Below, one piece after another: positions 11,585-25,200 of a stretch of 64,000 nucleotides of DNA. This DNA is from Magnolia sinica (taxonomy: Eukaryota; Streptophyta; Magnoliopsida; Magnoliales; Magnoliaceae): assembly GCF_029962835.1 (NCBI RefSeq), contig NC_080579.1:62001-126000 (forward strand), given 5' to 3'. Numbering within the stretch: the first letter of the stretch is position 1; each line of letters starts with the position of its first letter. The notes under the pieces are model-generated. The model made no database searches and was not told where the DNA came from. It saw only the letters and a program-made list of their open reading frames with translations. A program made the translations under genes and the position numbers.

Positions 11585-12282
11585 GTGATTTATTTCACTG
11601 GCTATTAAACACGTGGGGGAGAAGGCAACGGTTGTTGCTTTGGTTTTCATCTCATTTGGTCACGTTTTTTTTTATTTTTTATTTTTTTTCTTTTAGATTT
11701 AAATAACGTGCACCATTAATATCATGTAATGTGTCATGCATGCCACGTGTGTGGCACATGTGTCACATGTGTGTGGTCCATGTATGTGATGTATATGATG
11801 CATGTATGCCACATGTGAAAGGTATGTGTGCATGATGTGTTTGGTGCATGTGTGTGGTTGGGATGTATTTGATGGTACATGGATGATGTAGATGGATGGA
11901 TGGATTAGTGTATAATAGATGGACGGATAGATGTATGGGTAGATGGATGGATAAATGTACGGCTAGATGAGATCGGGGAATGGACTTTGTTATGTACCTG
12001 TGGATTATTGGTGAGATGGACGGTCAGTTTAGATGGATGGTAGATGGATGGATAAGTATTCTGATGATTTCAGCATATGGACGGTTTGATGGTTGTATTG
12101 TTGGATGGATGGTTAAATATATGGTTAGATTTATTAGTTAACGAACAGTTGGATTGGATATGTCCAAATTAATGGTTGAGATTGAACCAATTGATCTTGT
12201 AGATCGACGGTCATATCAGGCTAATTGGGTACATTGGTCAACGGTTAAAATTTGACGGTCAAGATTTTTTTTGGTTATTACA

Positions 12283-12287
12283 TGGGC
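12283..12287. other. target site duplication of Gypsy 1, right copy
   Basis: TGGGC matches 3431-3435 exactly, and the satellite monomer resumes directly after it. Confidence 0.9.
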
Positions 12288-13080
12288 CATTTTGATGGAT
12301 AAAAATCATTGACATGCTTGGGCCATTCAATGGATCCAAATTGTTCATATGATTTGGCTCATTCAGCAATCCAAACTCATCATATGATTGAAGCTGCTTT
12401 TCATGATCCATGGATATACTAAGTTGATCCATGCCAATGGATATACTAAGTTGATCCATGCCGGAAATTTTGTATGACACTCTTCAGCTTTACAAATGAT
12501 CCAAACTGTTCATATGATTTGGCCCATTTCTAGTGATCCAAACCTTTGACATGCTTGGGCCATTTCAATGGATCAAAACCTTTGATGTGCTTGGGCCATT
12601 TTAGCAGATTTTGAACTTCTTATATGAATCGGCCCATTCAGCGATCCAAATGCATCATATGATTCGTATTACTATTAGTGATCTAAACTCATCATATGAT
12701 TGAATCCTCTTTCCATGACACATCCCAATGGATATGTTAAGTTGATCCATCTATTCGTAATATTTGAGGTTGGTTCTCAGTGATCCACATCGTTAATTTT
12801 GTAGGATCGTCTTAAGTTCTATAGACAATTCAAACAATAAGGTTTCTTTTTACAATGATCCAAATTCATATGATTCGGCCCATTTCTAGTGATCCAAACC
12901 TTTGACATGGGCCATTTCGATGGATAAAAATCATTGACATGCATGAGCCATACAGTTGATCCAAATTGTTCATATGATTAGGCTAATTCGGCGATCCAAA
13001 CTCATCATATGATTGAAGCTGCTTTTCATGATTCAAACTCAACATATGATTGAAGCTGCTTTTCATGATCCATGGCAACA
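12283..13080 (+). repeat. satellite array, divergent monomers right of Gypsy 1
   Basis: These are edge-type monomers like those at 3168-3435 and 40600-42953, with forms such as GGGCCATTTCAATGGATC, 'AATTTTGTAGGA' and 'TTGATGTGCTTGGGCC' that are missing from the core. Monomer borders are less regular than in the core. Confidence 0.85.
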
Positions 13081-14940
13081 GATATGCTAAGTTGATCCAT
13101 GCCCTAAAACCCTCTTCCATTCTATACACAATTCAAACAATCAGGTTTCTTTTTACAACGATCCAAATTAATATGATTTGGCCCATTTCTAGTGATCCAA
13201 ATCTTTGACATTGGCCATTTCGATGGATAAAAATCATTGACGTGCTTGAGCCATTCAATGGATCCAAATTGTTCATATGATTAGGCTCATATGGCGATCG
13301 AAACTCATCACACGATTGAAGCTGCATTTCATGATCCAAACTCAATGTATGATTGAAGCTGCATTTCATGATCCAAACTCATCATATGGTTGAAGCTGCT
13401 TTTCATGATCCATGGCAATGGATATGCTAAGTTGATCCATGCCCTAAAACCCTCTTCTGTTCTATACACAATTCAAACAATCAGGTTTCTTTTTACAACA
13501 ATCCAAATTAATATGATTCGGCCTATTTCTAGTGATCCAAACCTTTGACATTGGCCATTTCGATGGATAAAAATCATTGACATGCTTGAGCCATTCAGTG
13601 GATCCAAATTGTTCATATGATTAGTCTCATTCGATGATTGAAACTCATCATACAATTGAAGCTGCTTTTCATTATCTAAACTCAACATATGATTGAAGCT
13701 GCTTTTCATGATCCAAACTCATCATATGGTTGAAGTTGCTTTTCATGATCCATGGCAATGGATATGCTAAGTTAATTCATGCCCTAAAACACTCATTTGT
13801 TCTATACACAATTCAATCAATCATGTTTCTTTTTACAACAATCCAATTTAATATGATTCGGCCCATTTCTAGTGATCCAAACCTTTGACATTGGCCATTT
13901 CGATGGATAAAAATCATTGACATGCTTGAGCTATTCAATCAATCCAAATTGTTCATATGATTAAGCTTATTCGGCGATCCAAACTCATCATATGATTGAA
14001 GCTACTTTTTATTATCCAAACTCAACATAGGATTAAAGCTACTTTTCATGATCCAAACTCATTATATGGTTGAAGCTGCTTTTCATGATCCATGGCAATG
14101 GATATGCTAAGTTGATCCATGCCCTAAAACCCTCTTCTGTTATATACACAATTCAATCAATCATGTTTCTTTTTACAACGATCCAAATTAATATCATTAG
14201 GCCCATTTGTTGTGATCCAAACCTTTGACATTGGCTATTTCGATGGATAAAAATCATTGACATGCTTGAACTATTCAGTGGATATAAATTGTTCATATCA
14301 TTAGGCTCATTCAATGATTAAAACCCATCATACGATTGAAGCTGCTTTTCATGATCCAAATTGTTCATGTCATTAGGCTCATTCGATGATCAAAACTCAT
14401 CATATGATTGAATCTGCTTTTCATGATCCAAACTCAACATATGATTGAAGCTGCTTTTCATGATCCAAACTTGTCATATGGTTGAAGCTGCTTTTCATGA
14501 TCCATGGCAATGGATATGCTAAGTTGATCCATGCCCTAAAACCCTATTCTGTTCTATACCCAATTCAATCAATCAGGTTTCCTTTTACAACCATCCAAAT
14601 TAATATGATTCGATCCATTTCTAGTGATCCAAACCTTTGAAATTGGCCATTTCGATGGATAAAAATCATTGACATGCTTTTGGCAATCTAAACTCATCAT
14701 ACGATTGAAACAGCTTTTCATGATCCAAACTCAACATATGATTGAGGCTGCTTTTCATGATCCAAACTCATCATATGGTTGAAGCTGCTTTTCATGATCT
14801 ATGGCTATGGATATGCTAAGTTGATCCCATGCCCTGAAAACCTCTTTTGTTCTATACACAATTCAATCACTCAGGTTTCTTTTTACAACGATCCAAATTA
14901 ATATGATTCTGCCCATTTCTAGTGATCCAAACCTTTGACA

Positions 14941-15600
14941 TTGGCCATTTCGATGGACAAAAATCATTAACATGCTTGACCCATTCAGTGGATTCAAATT
15001 ATTCATATGATTAGGCTCATTCGGTGATCCAAACTCATCAGACGATTGAAGTTGTTTTTCATGATCTAAACTCATCATATGGTTGTAGCTGCTTTTCATG
15101 ATCCATGGCAATGGATATGATAAGTTGATCCATGCCCTAAAACCCTCTTTTGTTCTATACAAAATTCTATCAATCAGGTTTCTTTTTACCATGATCCAAT
15201 TTAATATGATTTAGCCCATTTCTAGTGATTCAAACCTTTGACATTGGCCATTTCGATGGACAAAAATCATTAACATGCTTGACCCATTCAGTGGATTCAA
15301 ATTATTCATATGATTAGGCTCATTCGGTGATCCAAACTCATCAGACGATTGAAGTTGTTTTTCATGATCTAAACTCATCATATGGTTGTAGCTGCTTTTC
15401 ATGATCCATGGCAATGGATATGATAAGTTGATCCATGCCCTAAAACCCTCTTTTGTTCTATACAAAATTCTATCAATCAGGTTTCTTTTTACCATGATCC
15501 CATTTAATATGATTTAGCCCATTTCTAGTGATTCAAACCTTTGACATTGGCCATTTCGATGGACAAAAATCATTAACATGCTTGACCCATTCAGTGGATC
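14941..15600 (+). repeat. nearly identical 303-bp satellite monomers, recent tandem duplication
   Basis: The point 'TTGGCCATTTCGATGGACAA' occurs at 14941, 15244 and 15547, exactly 303 bp apart. The first two units share private changes (GGACAAAAATCATTAACATG, CAGACGATTGAAG, TTGTAGCTGC, TATACAAAATTCTATC). The third shares them only to about 15600. Confidence 0.9.
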
Positions 15601-16130
15601 CAAATTGTTCATATGATTAGGCTCATTAGGCATTCCAAACTCAACATATGATTGAAGCTGCTTTTCATTATCTAAACTCATCATATGGTCGAAGCTGCTT
15701 TTGATGATCCATGGCAATGGATATGCTAAGTTGATCCATGCGCTAAAACACTCTTCTGTTTGATACACAATTCAATCAAGCAGGTTTCTTTTTACAACGA
15801 TCTAAATAAACCAGATTCAGCCCATTTCTAGTGATCCAAACCTTTGACATTGGCTATTTCGATGGATAAAAATCATTGACATGCTTGAGCCATTCAGTGG
15901 ATCAAATTTGTTCATATCATTAGGTTCATTCGGCGATCCAAACTCATCATACGATTGAAGCTGCTTTCCATGATCCAAACTCATCATACGATTGAAGTTG
16001 CTTTTCACAATCCAAACTCAACATATGATTGAAGCTGCTTTTCATGATCCAAACTCATCATATGGTAGAAGCTGCTTTTCATGTTCCATGGCAATGGATG
16101 TGCTAAGTTGATCCATGCCTTAAAACCCTC

Positions 16131-17773
16131 TTCTGTTCTATACACAATTCAATGAATCGGGTTTCCTTTTATAACGATCCAAATTAATATGATTTGGCCC
16201 ATTTCTAGTGATCCAAACCTTTGACATTGGCCATTTCGATGGATAAAAATCATTGACATGCTTGAGCCATTCAGTGGATCCAAATTGTTCGTATGATTGG
16301 GCTCATTTCACGATCCAAATTCATCATACTATTGAAGCTTCTTTTCATGATCCAAACTCAACATATGATTGAAGCTGCTTTTCATTATCCAAAATCAATA
16401 TATGATTGAAGCTGCTTTTCATGATCCATGGCAATGGATATGCTAAGTTGATCCATGCGCTAAAACCCTCTTCTGTTCGATTACACAATTCAATCAATCA
16501 GGTTTCTTTTTACAACGATCCAAATAAATATGATTCGGACCATTTCTAGTGATCCAAACCTTTGACATTGGCCATTTCGATGCATAAAAATCATTGACAT
16601 ACTTGAGCCAGTCAGTGAATAAAAATTGTTCATATCATTAGGCTCATTCGATTGAAGTTGCTTTTCATGATCCAAACTCATCATATGGTAGAAGCTACTT
16701 TGCATGATCCATGCAAATGGTTGTGCTAAGTTGATCCATGCCTTAAAATCCTCTTTTATTCAATACACAATTCAATCAATCAGGTTTTCTTTTATAACGA
16801 TCCAAATTAATATGATTCAGCCTATTTCTAGTGATCCAAACCTTTGACATTGGCCATTTCGATAGATAAAAATCATTGACATGCTTGAGCCATTCAATGG
16901 ATCCAAATTGTTCGTATGATTAGGCTCATTTGCCGATCCAAATTTATCATATGATTGAAGCTGCTTTTCATGATCCAAACTCAACATATGATTGAAGTTG
17001 CTTTTCATGATCCAAACTCAACATAAAATTGAAGCTGCTTTTCATGATCCATGGCAATGCATATGCTAAGTTGATCCATGCGATAAAACCCTCTTTTGTT
17101 CGATACACAATTCAATCAAGCGAGTTTCTTTTTACAACGATCCAGATAAATATGATTCGGCTCATTTCTAGTGATCCAAACCTTTGACATTGGCCATTTC
17201 GATGGATAAAAATCATTGACATGCTTGAGCCATTCAGTGGATCAAAATTGTTCCTATCATTAGGCTCATTCGGCGATCCAAACACATCATACGATTGAAG
17301 CTGCTTTTCATGATCCAAACTCAACATATGATTGAAGCTGCTTTTCATGATCCAAACTCATCATATGCTTGAAGTTTCTTTTCATGATCCATGGCAATGG
17401 ATATGCTAAGTTGATCCATGCACTAAAACCCTCTTCTGTTTGATACACTATTCAATCAAGTAGGTTTCTTTTTACAACGATCTAAATAAATATGATTCGG
17501 TCCATTTCTAGTGATCCAAACCTTTGACATTGGCCATTTCGATGGATAAAAATCATTGACATGCTTGAGCCATTCAGTGGATCAAAATTGTTCATATCAT
17601 TAGGCTCATTTGGCGAACCAAACACATCATATGATCGAAGCTGCTTTCCCTGATCCAAACTCATCATACGATTAAAGCTGCATTTCGTGATCCAAACTCA
17701 TCATATGGTAGAAGCTGCTTCTCATGTTCCATAGAAATGGATGTGCTAAGTTGATCCATGCCTTAAGAACCTC
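16131..17773 (+). repeat. higher-order repeat unit 1 (types c-a-c'-b1-b2)
   Basis: The spacer type, read at its 'CTGTT' point, runs c (16131), a (16471), c' (16754), b1 (17094), b2 (17434), then c again at 17774: five monomers in 1643 bp. c' differs from c by CAATCAATC and 'GCCTATTTC'; b1 has GATCCAGATAAATATG; b2 has GATCTAAATAAATATG. Confidence 0.8.
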
Positions 17774-19577
17774 TTCTGTTCTATACAAAATTCAATGAAT
17801 CGGGTTTCCTTTTATAACGATCCAAATCAATATGATTTGGCCCATTTCTAGTGATCCAAAACTTTGACATTGGCCATTTTGATGGATAAAAACCATTGGC
17901 ATGCTTGAGCCGTTTAGTGGATCCAAATTATTCATATGATTAGGCTCATTTCGCGATCCAAATTCATCATACAATTGAAGCTACTTTTTAAGATCCAAAC
18001 TCAACATATAATTGAAGCTGCTTTTCATGATCCAAACTCAACATATGATGAAGCTGCTTTTCATGATCCATGGCAATGGATATGCTAAGTTGATCCATGC
18101 GCTAAAACCCTTTTTTGTTCGATTACAAAATTCAATCAATCAGGTTTCTTTTTACAACAATCCAAATAAATATGATTCGGCCCATTTCTAGTGATCTAAG
18201 CCTTTGACATTTGCCATTTCGATGGATAAAAATCATTGACATGCTTGAGCCATTTAGTGGATAAAAATTGTTCATATCATTAGGGTCATTCGACGATCCA
18301 AAGTCATTGTACGATTGAAGTTGCTTTTCATGATCCAAACTCAACATATGATTGAAGTTACTTTTCTTAATCCAAACTCATCATATGGTAGAAGGTGCTT
18401 TTCATGATCCATGCAAATGGTTGTGCTATGTTGATCCATGCCTTAAAACCCTCTTCTGTTCTATACACAATTCAATCAATCAGGTTTCCTTTTATAACGA
18501 TCCAACTTAATATGATTCGGCCTATTTCTAGTGATCCAAACCTTTGACATTGGCCATTTCGATAGATAAAAATCATTGACATGCTTGAGCCATTCAATGG
18601 ATCCAAATTGTTCGTATGATTAGGCTCATTTGCCGATCCAAATTTATCATATGATTGAAGCTGCTTTTCATGATCCCAACTCAACATATGATTGAAGCTG
18701 CTTTTCATGATCCAAACTCAACATATGATTGAAGTTGCTTTTGCTGATCCAAACTCAACATAAAATTGAAGCTGCTTTTCATGATCCAATATGGTTGAAG
18801 CTGCTTTTCATCATCCACGGCAATGCATATGCTAAGTTGATCCATGCGCTAAAACCCTCTTTTATTCGATACACAATTCAATCAAGCGGGTTTCTTTTTA
18901 CAACGATCCAGATAAATATGATTTGGCCCATTTCTAGTGATCCAAACCTTTGACATTGGCCATTTCGATGGATAAAAATCATTGACATGCTTGAGCCATT
19001 CAGTGGATCAAAATTGTTCATATCATTAGGCTCATTCCGCGATCCAAACACATCATACGATTGAAGCTGCTGTTCATGATCCAAACTCAACATATGATTG
19101 AAGTTGCTTTTCATGATAAAAAATCATCATATGCTTGAAGCTGCTTTTCATGATCCATGGCAATGGATATGCTAAGTTGATCCATGCGCTAAAACCCTCT
19201 TCTGTTTGATACACAATTCAATCAAGCAGGTTTCATTTTACAATGATCTAAATAAATATGATTCGGCCCATTTCTAGTGGTCCAAACCTTTGACATTAGC
19301 CATTTCAATGGATGAAAAATCATTCACATGCTTGAGCCATTCAGTGGATCAAATTTGTTCATATCATTAGGTTCATTCGGCGATCTAAACTCATCATTGG
19401 ATTGAAGCTGCTTTCCATGATCCAAACTCATTATACAATTGAAGTTGCTTTTCAGGATCCAAACTCAACATATGATTGAAGCTGCTTTTCATGATCCAAA
19501 CTCATCATATGGTAGAAGTTGCTTTTTATGTTCCATGGCAATGGATGTGCTAAGTTGATCCATGCCTTAAACCCATC
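17774..19577 (+). repeat. higher-order repeat unit 2 (types c-a-c'-b1-b2)
   Basis: The same order repeats: c (17774), a (18113), c' (18454), b1 (18860), b2 (19200), next c at 19578. The length is 1804 bp because extra 37-bp modules sit in two of the monomers. Private variants such as 'GCTCATTTGCCGATCCAAATTTATC' in c' are shared with unit 1. Confidence 0.8.
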
Positions 19578-21679
19578 TTCTGTTCTATACACAATTCAAT
19601 GAATCGGGTTTCCTTTTATAATGATCCAAATTAATAGGTTTCTTTTTACAACGATCCAAATGAATATGATTTGGCCGATTTCTAGTGATCCAAACCTTTG
19701 ACATTGGACATTTCGATGGATAAAAATCATTGACATGCTTGAGCCATTCAGTGGATCCAAATTGTTCATATTATTAGGCTCATTTCGCGATCCAAATTCA
19801 TCATACGATTGAAGCCGCTTTTCAAGATCCAAACTCTACATATTGTGAAGCTGCTTTTCATGATCCAAACTCAACATATGATTGAAGCTGCTTTTCATGA
19901 TCCATGCAAATGAATGTGCTAAGAGGATTCTTGCCTTAAAACCCTCTTATGTTCTATACACAATTCAATAAATCAGGTTTACTTTTATAACGATCCAAAT
20001 TAATATCATTCGGCCTATTTCTACTGATCCAAACCGTTGACATTGGCCACTTCGATAGATAAAAATCATTGACATGCTTGAGCCATTCAATGGATCCAAA
20101 TTGTTCGTATGATTAGGCTCATTTGCCGATCCAAATTTATCATATGATTGAAGCTGCTTTTCATGATCCAAACTCAACATATGATTGAAGTTGCTTTTCA
20201 TGATCCAAACTCAACATAAAAGTGAGGCTACTTTTCAGGATCCAATATGGTTGAAGCGGCTTTTCATGAGCCACGACAATGCATATGCTAAGTTGATCCA
20301 TGCGCTAAAACCTTCTTTTGTTCGATACACAATTCAATCAAGGGAGTTTCTTTTTACAACGATCCAGATAAATATGATTCAGCCCATTTCTAGTGATCCA
20401 AACCTTTGACCTTGGCCATTTCGTTGGATAAAAATCATTGACATGCTTGAGCCATTCAGTGGATCAAAATTGTTCATATCATTAGGCTCATTCGGTGATC
20501 CAAACACATCGTACGATTGAAGATGCTTTTCATGATCCAAACTCATCATATGATTGAAGCTGCTTTTCATGATCCATGGCAATGGATATGCTAAGTTGAT
20601 CCATGTGCTAAAACCCTCTTCTGTTTGATACACAATTCAATCAAGTAGATTTCTTTTTACGACGATCTAAATAAATATGTTTCGGCCCATTTCTAGTAAT
20701 CCAAACCTTTAACATTGGCCATTTCGATGGATAAAAATCATTGACATTGACATGCTTGAGCCATTCAGTGGATTAAAAGTGTTCATATCATTAGGCTCAT
20801 TCGGCGATCCAAACTCATCATACGATTGAAGCTACTTTCCATGATCCAAACTCCTCATACGATTGAAGTTCCTTTTCACGATCCAAACTCAACATATGAT
20901 TGAAGCTGCTTTTCATGATCCAAACTCAACATATTATTGAAGCTGCTTTTCATGATCGAAAATCATCATATGCTTTTCGACAATCTAAACTTATCATACG
21001 ATTAAAGGTGCTTTTCACGATCCAAACTCAACATATGATTGAAGCTGCTTTTCATGATCCAAACTCATCATATGGTAGAAGTTGCTTTTCATGTTCCACG
21101 GCAATGGATGTGCTAAGTTGATCCATGCCTTAAAATCCTCTTCTGTTCTATACACAATTCAATGAAATGGGTTTCCTTTTATAACGATCCAAATTAATAT
21201 GATTTGGCCCATTTCTAGTGATCCAAACCTTTGACATTGACCATTTCGATGGATAAAAATCATTGACATGCTTGAGCCATTCAGTGGATCCAAATTGTTC
21301 GTATGATTAGGCTCATTTCGCGATCCAAATTCATCATACGATTGAAGCTGCTTTTCAAGATCCAAACTCAACATATGATTGAAGCTGCTTTTCATGATCT
21401 AAACTCAACATATGATTGAAGCTGCTTTTCATGATCCATGGCAATGGATATGCTAAGTTGATCCATGTGCTAAAACCATCTTCTGTTGGATTGCACAATT
21501 CAATCAATCAGGTTTCTTTTTACAACAATCCAAATAAATATGATTCGACCCATTTCTAGTGATCCAAACCTTTGACATTGGCCATTTCGATGGATAAAAA
21601 TCATTGACATGCTTGAGCTACTCAGTGGATAAAAATTGTTCATATCTTTAGGCTCATTCGACGATATAAACTCATTATC

Positions 21680-22200
21680 TTATTAAAGTAATAGGCGTGC
21701 TTTTTCATGATCCCGAACTCAGCAGGATGATTGAGCTACTTTTCATAATCCAAACTCATCATATGGTAGAAGGTGCTTTTCATGATCACATGCGAATGGT
21801 TGTCTTCGTTGATCCGTGCCCGCCCGACCCTCTTCCATTCGATACACAATTGATCGATGAGTTTTCGCGCCTCGCGATCGACTTAATATGATTCGGCCCA
21901 TTTTAGTGATCCGAAACCTTTGACATTGGCCATTTCGTGGATAAAAAATCATTGACGTGCTTGAGCCGTGCATGGATCAAAATTGCTCTATCATTAGGCT
22001 CATTCGGCAATCCCGAACACATCATACGATTGATACGATTATTTGCTTTTCATGATCGAGCTAGAGCATATGATGGGCTGCTTTTCATGATCGAACTCAT
22101 CCTTATGCTTGAAGTTTCTTTTCATGATCATGGCAATGGATACGTGAGATTGATCCATGCACTAACCCTCTTACCATTTGATACCTTTATTCAATCAGGT
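21680..22200 (+). repeat. anomalous, indel-rich satellite stretch (possible assembly error)
   Basis: Monomers are recognisable, but small insertions, deletions and odd substitutions occur every few bases (CCCGAACTC for CCAAACTC, TGATCGATGAG, CGCGCCTCGCGATCGAC, duplicated ACGATTGATACGATTATTTG). The monomers on either side are clean. The errors are of a kind not seen elsewhere in the array, and many create CGA or GATCG. Confidence 0.6.
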
Positions 22201-25200
22201 TTCTTTTTACAACGATCTAGTTAAATATGATTCGGCCCATTTCTAGTGATCGAAATCTTTGACATTGGCCATTTCGATGGATAAAAATCATTGACTTGCT
22301 TTAACCATTCGGTGGATCAAAATTGTTCATATCATTAGGCTTATTCAGCGATCCAAACTCATCATACGATTGAACCTGCTTTCCATGATCCAAACTCATC
22401 GTACGATTGAAGTTGCTTTTCACGATCCAAACTCAACATATGATTGAAGCTGCTTTTCATGATTTAAACTCATCATATGCTAAGTTGATCCATGCCCTAA
22501 ACCCCCTTTTGTTCTGTACACAATTCAATCAATCAGGTGTCTTTTTACAACGATCCAAATTAATATGATTTGGCCCATTTCTAGTGATCTAAACCTTTGA
22601 CATAGGCCATTTCAATGGATAAAAATCATTGACATGCTTAAGCCATTCAGTGGATCCAAATTGTTTGTATGATTAGGCTCATTTGGCGATCAAAACTTAT
22701 CATACGATTGAAGCTGCTTTTCATGATCCAATCTCAACATATGATTAAAGATGCTTTTCATGATCCAAACTCAACATATAATTGAAGATGCTTTTCATGA
22801 TCCAAACTCATCATATGCTTGAAGCTGCTTTTCATGATCCATGGCAATGGATATGCTAAGTTGATCCATGCGCTAAAACCCTCTTCTGTTTGATACACAA
22901 TTCAATCAAGCATTTTTCTTTTTACGACGATCTAAATAAATATGATTCGGCCCATATCTAGTGATCCAAACCTTTAACATTGGCCATTTCGATGGATAAA
23001 AATCATTGACATCGACATGCTTGAGCCATTCAGTGGATTAAAATTGTTCATATCATTAGGTTCATTCGGCGATCAAACTCATCATATGATTGAAGCTGCT
23101 TTCCATGATCCAAACTCATCATACGATTGAAGTTGCTTTTCACGATCCAAACTCAACATATGATTGAAGCTGCTTTTCATGATCCAAACTCATCATATGG
23201 TAGAAGTTGCTTTTCATGTTCCATGGCAATGGATGTGCTAAGTTGATCCATGCCTTAAAACCCTCCTCTATTCTATACACAATTCAATGAATCGGGTTTC
23301 CTTTTATAACGATCCAAATTAATATGATTTGGCCCATTTCTAGTGATCCAAACCTTTGACATTGGCCATTTCGATGGATAAAAATCATTGACATGCTTGA
23401 GCCATTCAGTGGATCCAAATTGTTCATATGATTAGGCTCATTTCTCGATCCAAATTCATCATACGATTGAAGCTGCTTTTCAAGATCCAAACTCAACATA
23501 TGATTGAAGCTGCTTTTCATGATCCAAACTCAACATATGATTGAAGCTGCTTTTCATGATCCATGCAAATGAATGTGCTAAGAGGATCCATGCCTTAAAA
23601 CCCTCTTATGTTCTATACACAATTCAATGAATCAGGTTTCCTTTTATAACGATCCAAATTAATATTATTCGGCCTATTTCTAGTGATCCAAACCATTGAC
23701 ATTGGCCACTTCGATAGATAAAAATCATTGACATGCTTGAGCCATTCAATGGATCCAAATTGTTCGTATGATTAGGCTTATTTGCCTATCCAAATTTATC
23801 ACATGATTGAAGCTGCTTTTCATGATCCAAACTCAACATATGATTGAAGTTGCTTTTCATGATCCAAACTCAACATAAAAGTGAGGCTGATTTTCAGGAT
23901 CCAATATGGTTGATGCTACTTTGCATGATCCACGGCAATGCATATGCTAAGTTGATCCATGCGTTAAAACCTTCTTTTGTTCGATACACAATTCAATCAA
24001 GCAAGTTTCTTTTTACAACGATCCAGATAAATATGATTCAGCCCATTTCTTGTGATCCAAACCTTTGACCTTGGCCATTTCGTTGGATAAAAATCATTGA
24101 CATGCTTAAGCCATTCACTAGATCAAAATTGTTCGTATCATTAGGCTCAGTTGATCCATGTGCTAAAACCCTCTTCTGTTTGATACACAATTCAATCAAG
24201 CAGATTTCTTTTTCCAAACTCAACATATGATTGAACCTGCGTTTCATGATCCATGGCAATGGATATGCTAAGAGGATCCATGCGCTAAAACCCTCTTCTG
24301 TTCGATTACACAATCCAATCGAACAGGTTTCTTTTTACAACGATCCAAATAAATATGATTCGGCCCATTTCTAGTGATCCAAACCTTTGACATTGGCCAT
24401 TTCGATGGATAAAAATCATTGACATTGACATGCTTGAGCCATTCAGTAGATTAAAAGTGTTCATATCATTAGGCTCATTCGGCGATCCAAACTCATCATA
24501 CGATTGAAGCTGCTTTCCATGATCCAAACTCCTCATACGATTGATGTTCCTTTTCACAATCCAAACTCAACATATGATTGAAGCTGCTTTTCATGATACA
24601 AACTCATCATATGGTAGAATTTGCTTTTCATGTTCCACAGCAATGGATATGCTAAGTTGATCCATGCCTTAAAATCCTCTTTTGTTATATACACAATTCA
24701 ATGAATCGGGTTTCCTTTTATAAGGATCCAAATTAATATGATTTGGCCCATTTCTAGTGATCCAAACCTTTGACATTGACTACTTCAATGGATAAAAATC
24801 ATTGACATGCTTGAGCCATTCAGTGGATCCATATTGTTCGTATGATTAGGCTCATTTCGCGATCCAAATTCATCATACGATTGAAGCTACTTTTCAAGGT
24901 CCAAACTCAACATATGATTGAAGCTGCTTTTCATGATCCAAACTCAACATATGATTGAAGTTGCATTTCTTGATCCATGGCAATGGATATGCTAAGTTGA
25001 TCCATGTGCTAAAACCCTCTTCTGTTGGATTGCACAATTCAATCAATCAGGTTTCTTATTACAACAATCCAAATAAATATGATTCGGCCCATTTCTAGTG
25101 ATCCAAACCTTTGACATTGGCCATTTCGATGGATAAATATCATTGGCATGCTTGAGCCACTCAGTGGATAAAAATTGTTCATATCTTTAGGCTCATTCGA

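Larger units (their letters stand above)
3436..12282 (-). mobile_element. Ty3/Gypsy LTR retrotransposon (chromovirus, Tekay-like), Gypsy 1, minus strand
   Basis: This is a complete insertion of about 8.85 kb into the satellite. It has two TG...CA LTRs (3436-5145 and 9898-12282), a perfect TGGGC target duplication, a tRNA-iMet primer site, a polypurine tract, and gag-PR-RT-RNase H-integrase-chromodomain in that order on the minus strand. Integrase after RT and the C-terminal '[16 protein letters not shown]' type motif mark a chromovirus. Long LTRs and the 'TTTCGAGGACGAAATTTC' leader before the polypurine tract suggest the Tekay/Del group. All coding parts are broken. The overlapping LTR parts differ by only about a dozen substitutions by eye, so insertion looks recent compared with the number of coding lesions. 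Confidence 0.93.
9898..12282 (-). repeat. 5' LTR of Gypsy 1 (full length)
   Basis: TGTCACGCC...GGTTATTACA, 2385 bp. It carries the central segment of about 670 bp absent from the other LTR: AT-rich sequence, a purine/pyrimidine-biased tract, a (CT)n run and a TATA box. It is probably the ancestral form, because the deletion in the partner has a T-rich repeat at its junction. Confidence 0.92.

Noticed and set aside
11234..11706. Arg/Glu-rich and Ser/Leu-rich frames around the CT tract
   Set aside because: They are direct translations of a CT/GA microsatellite and have no protein features.
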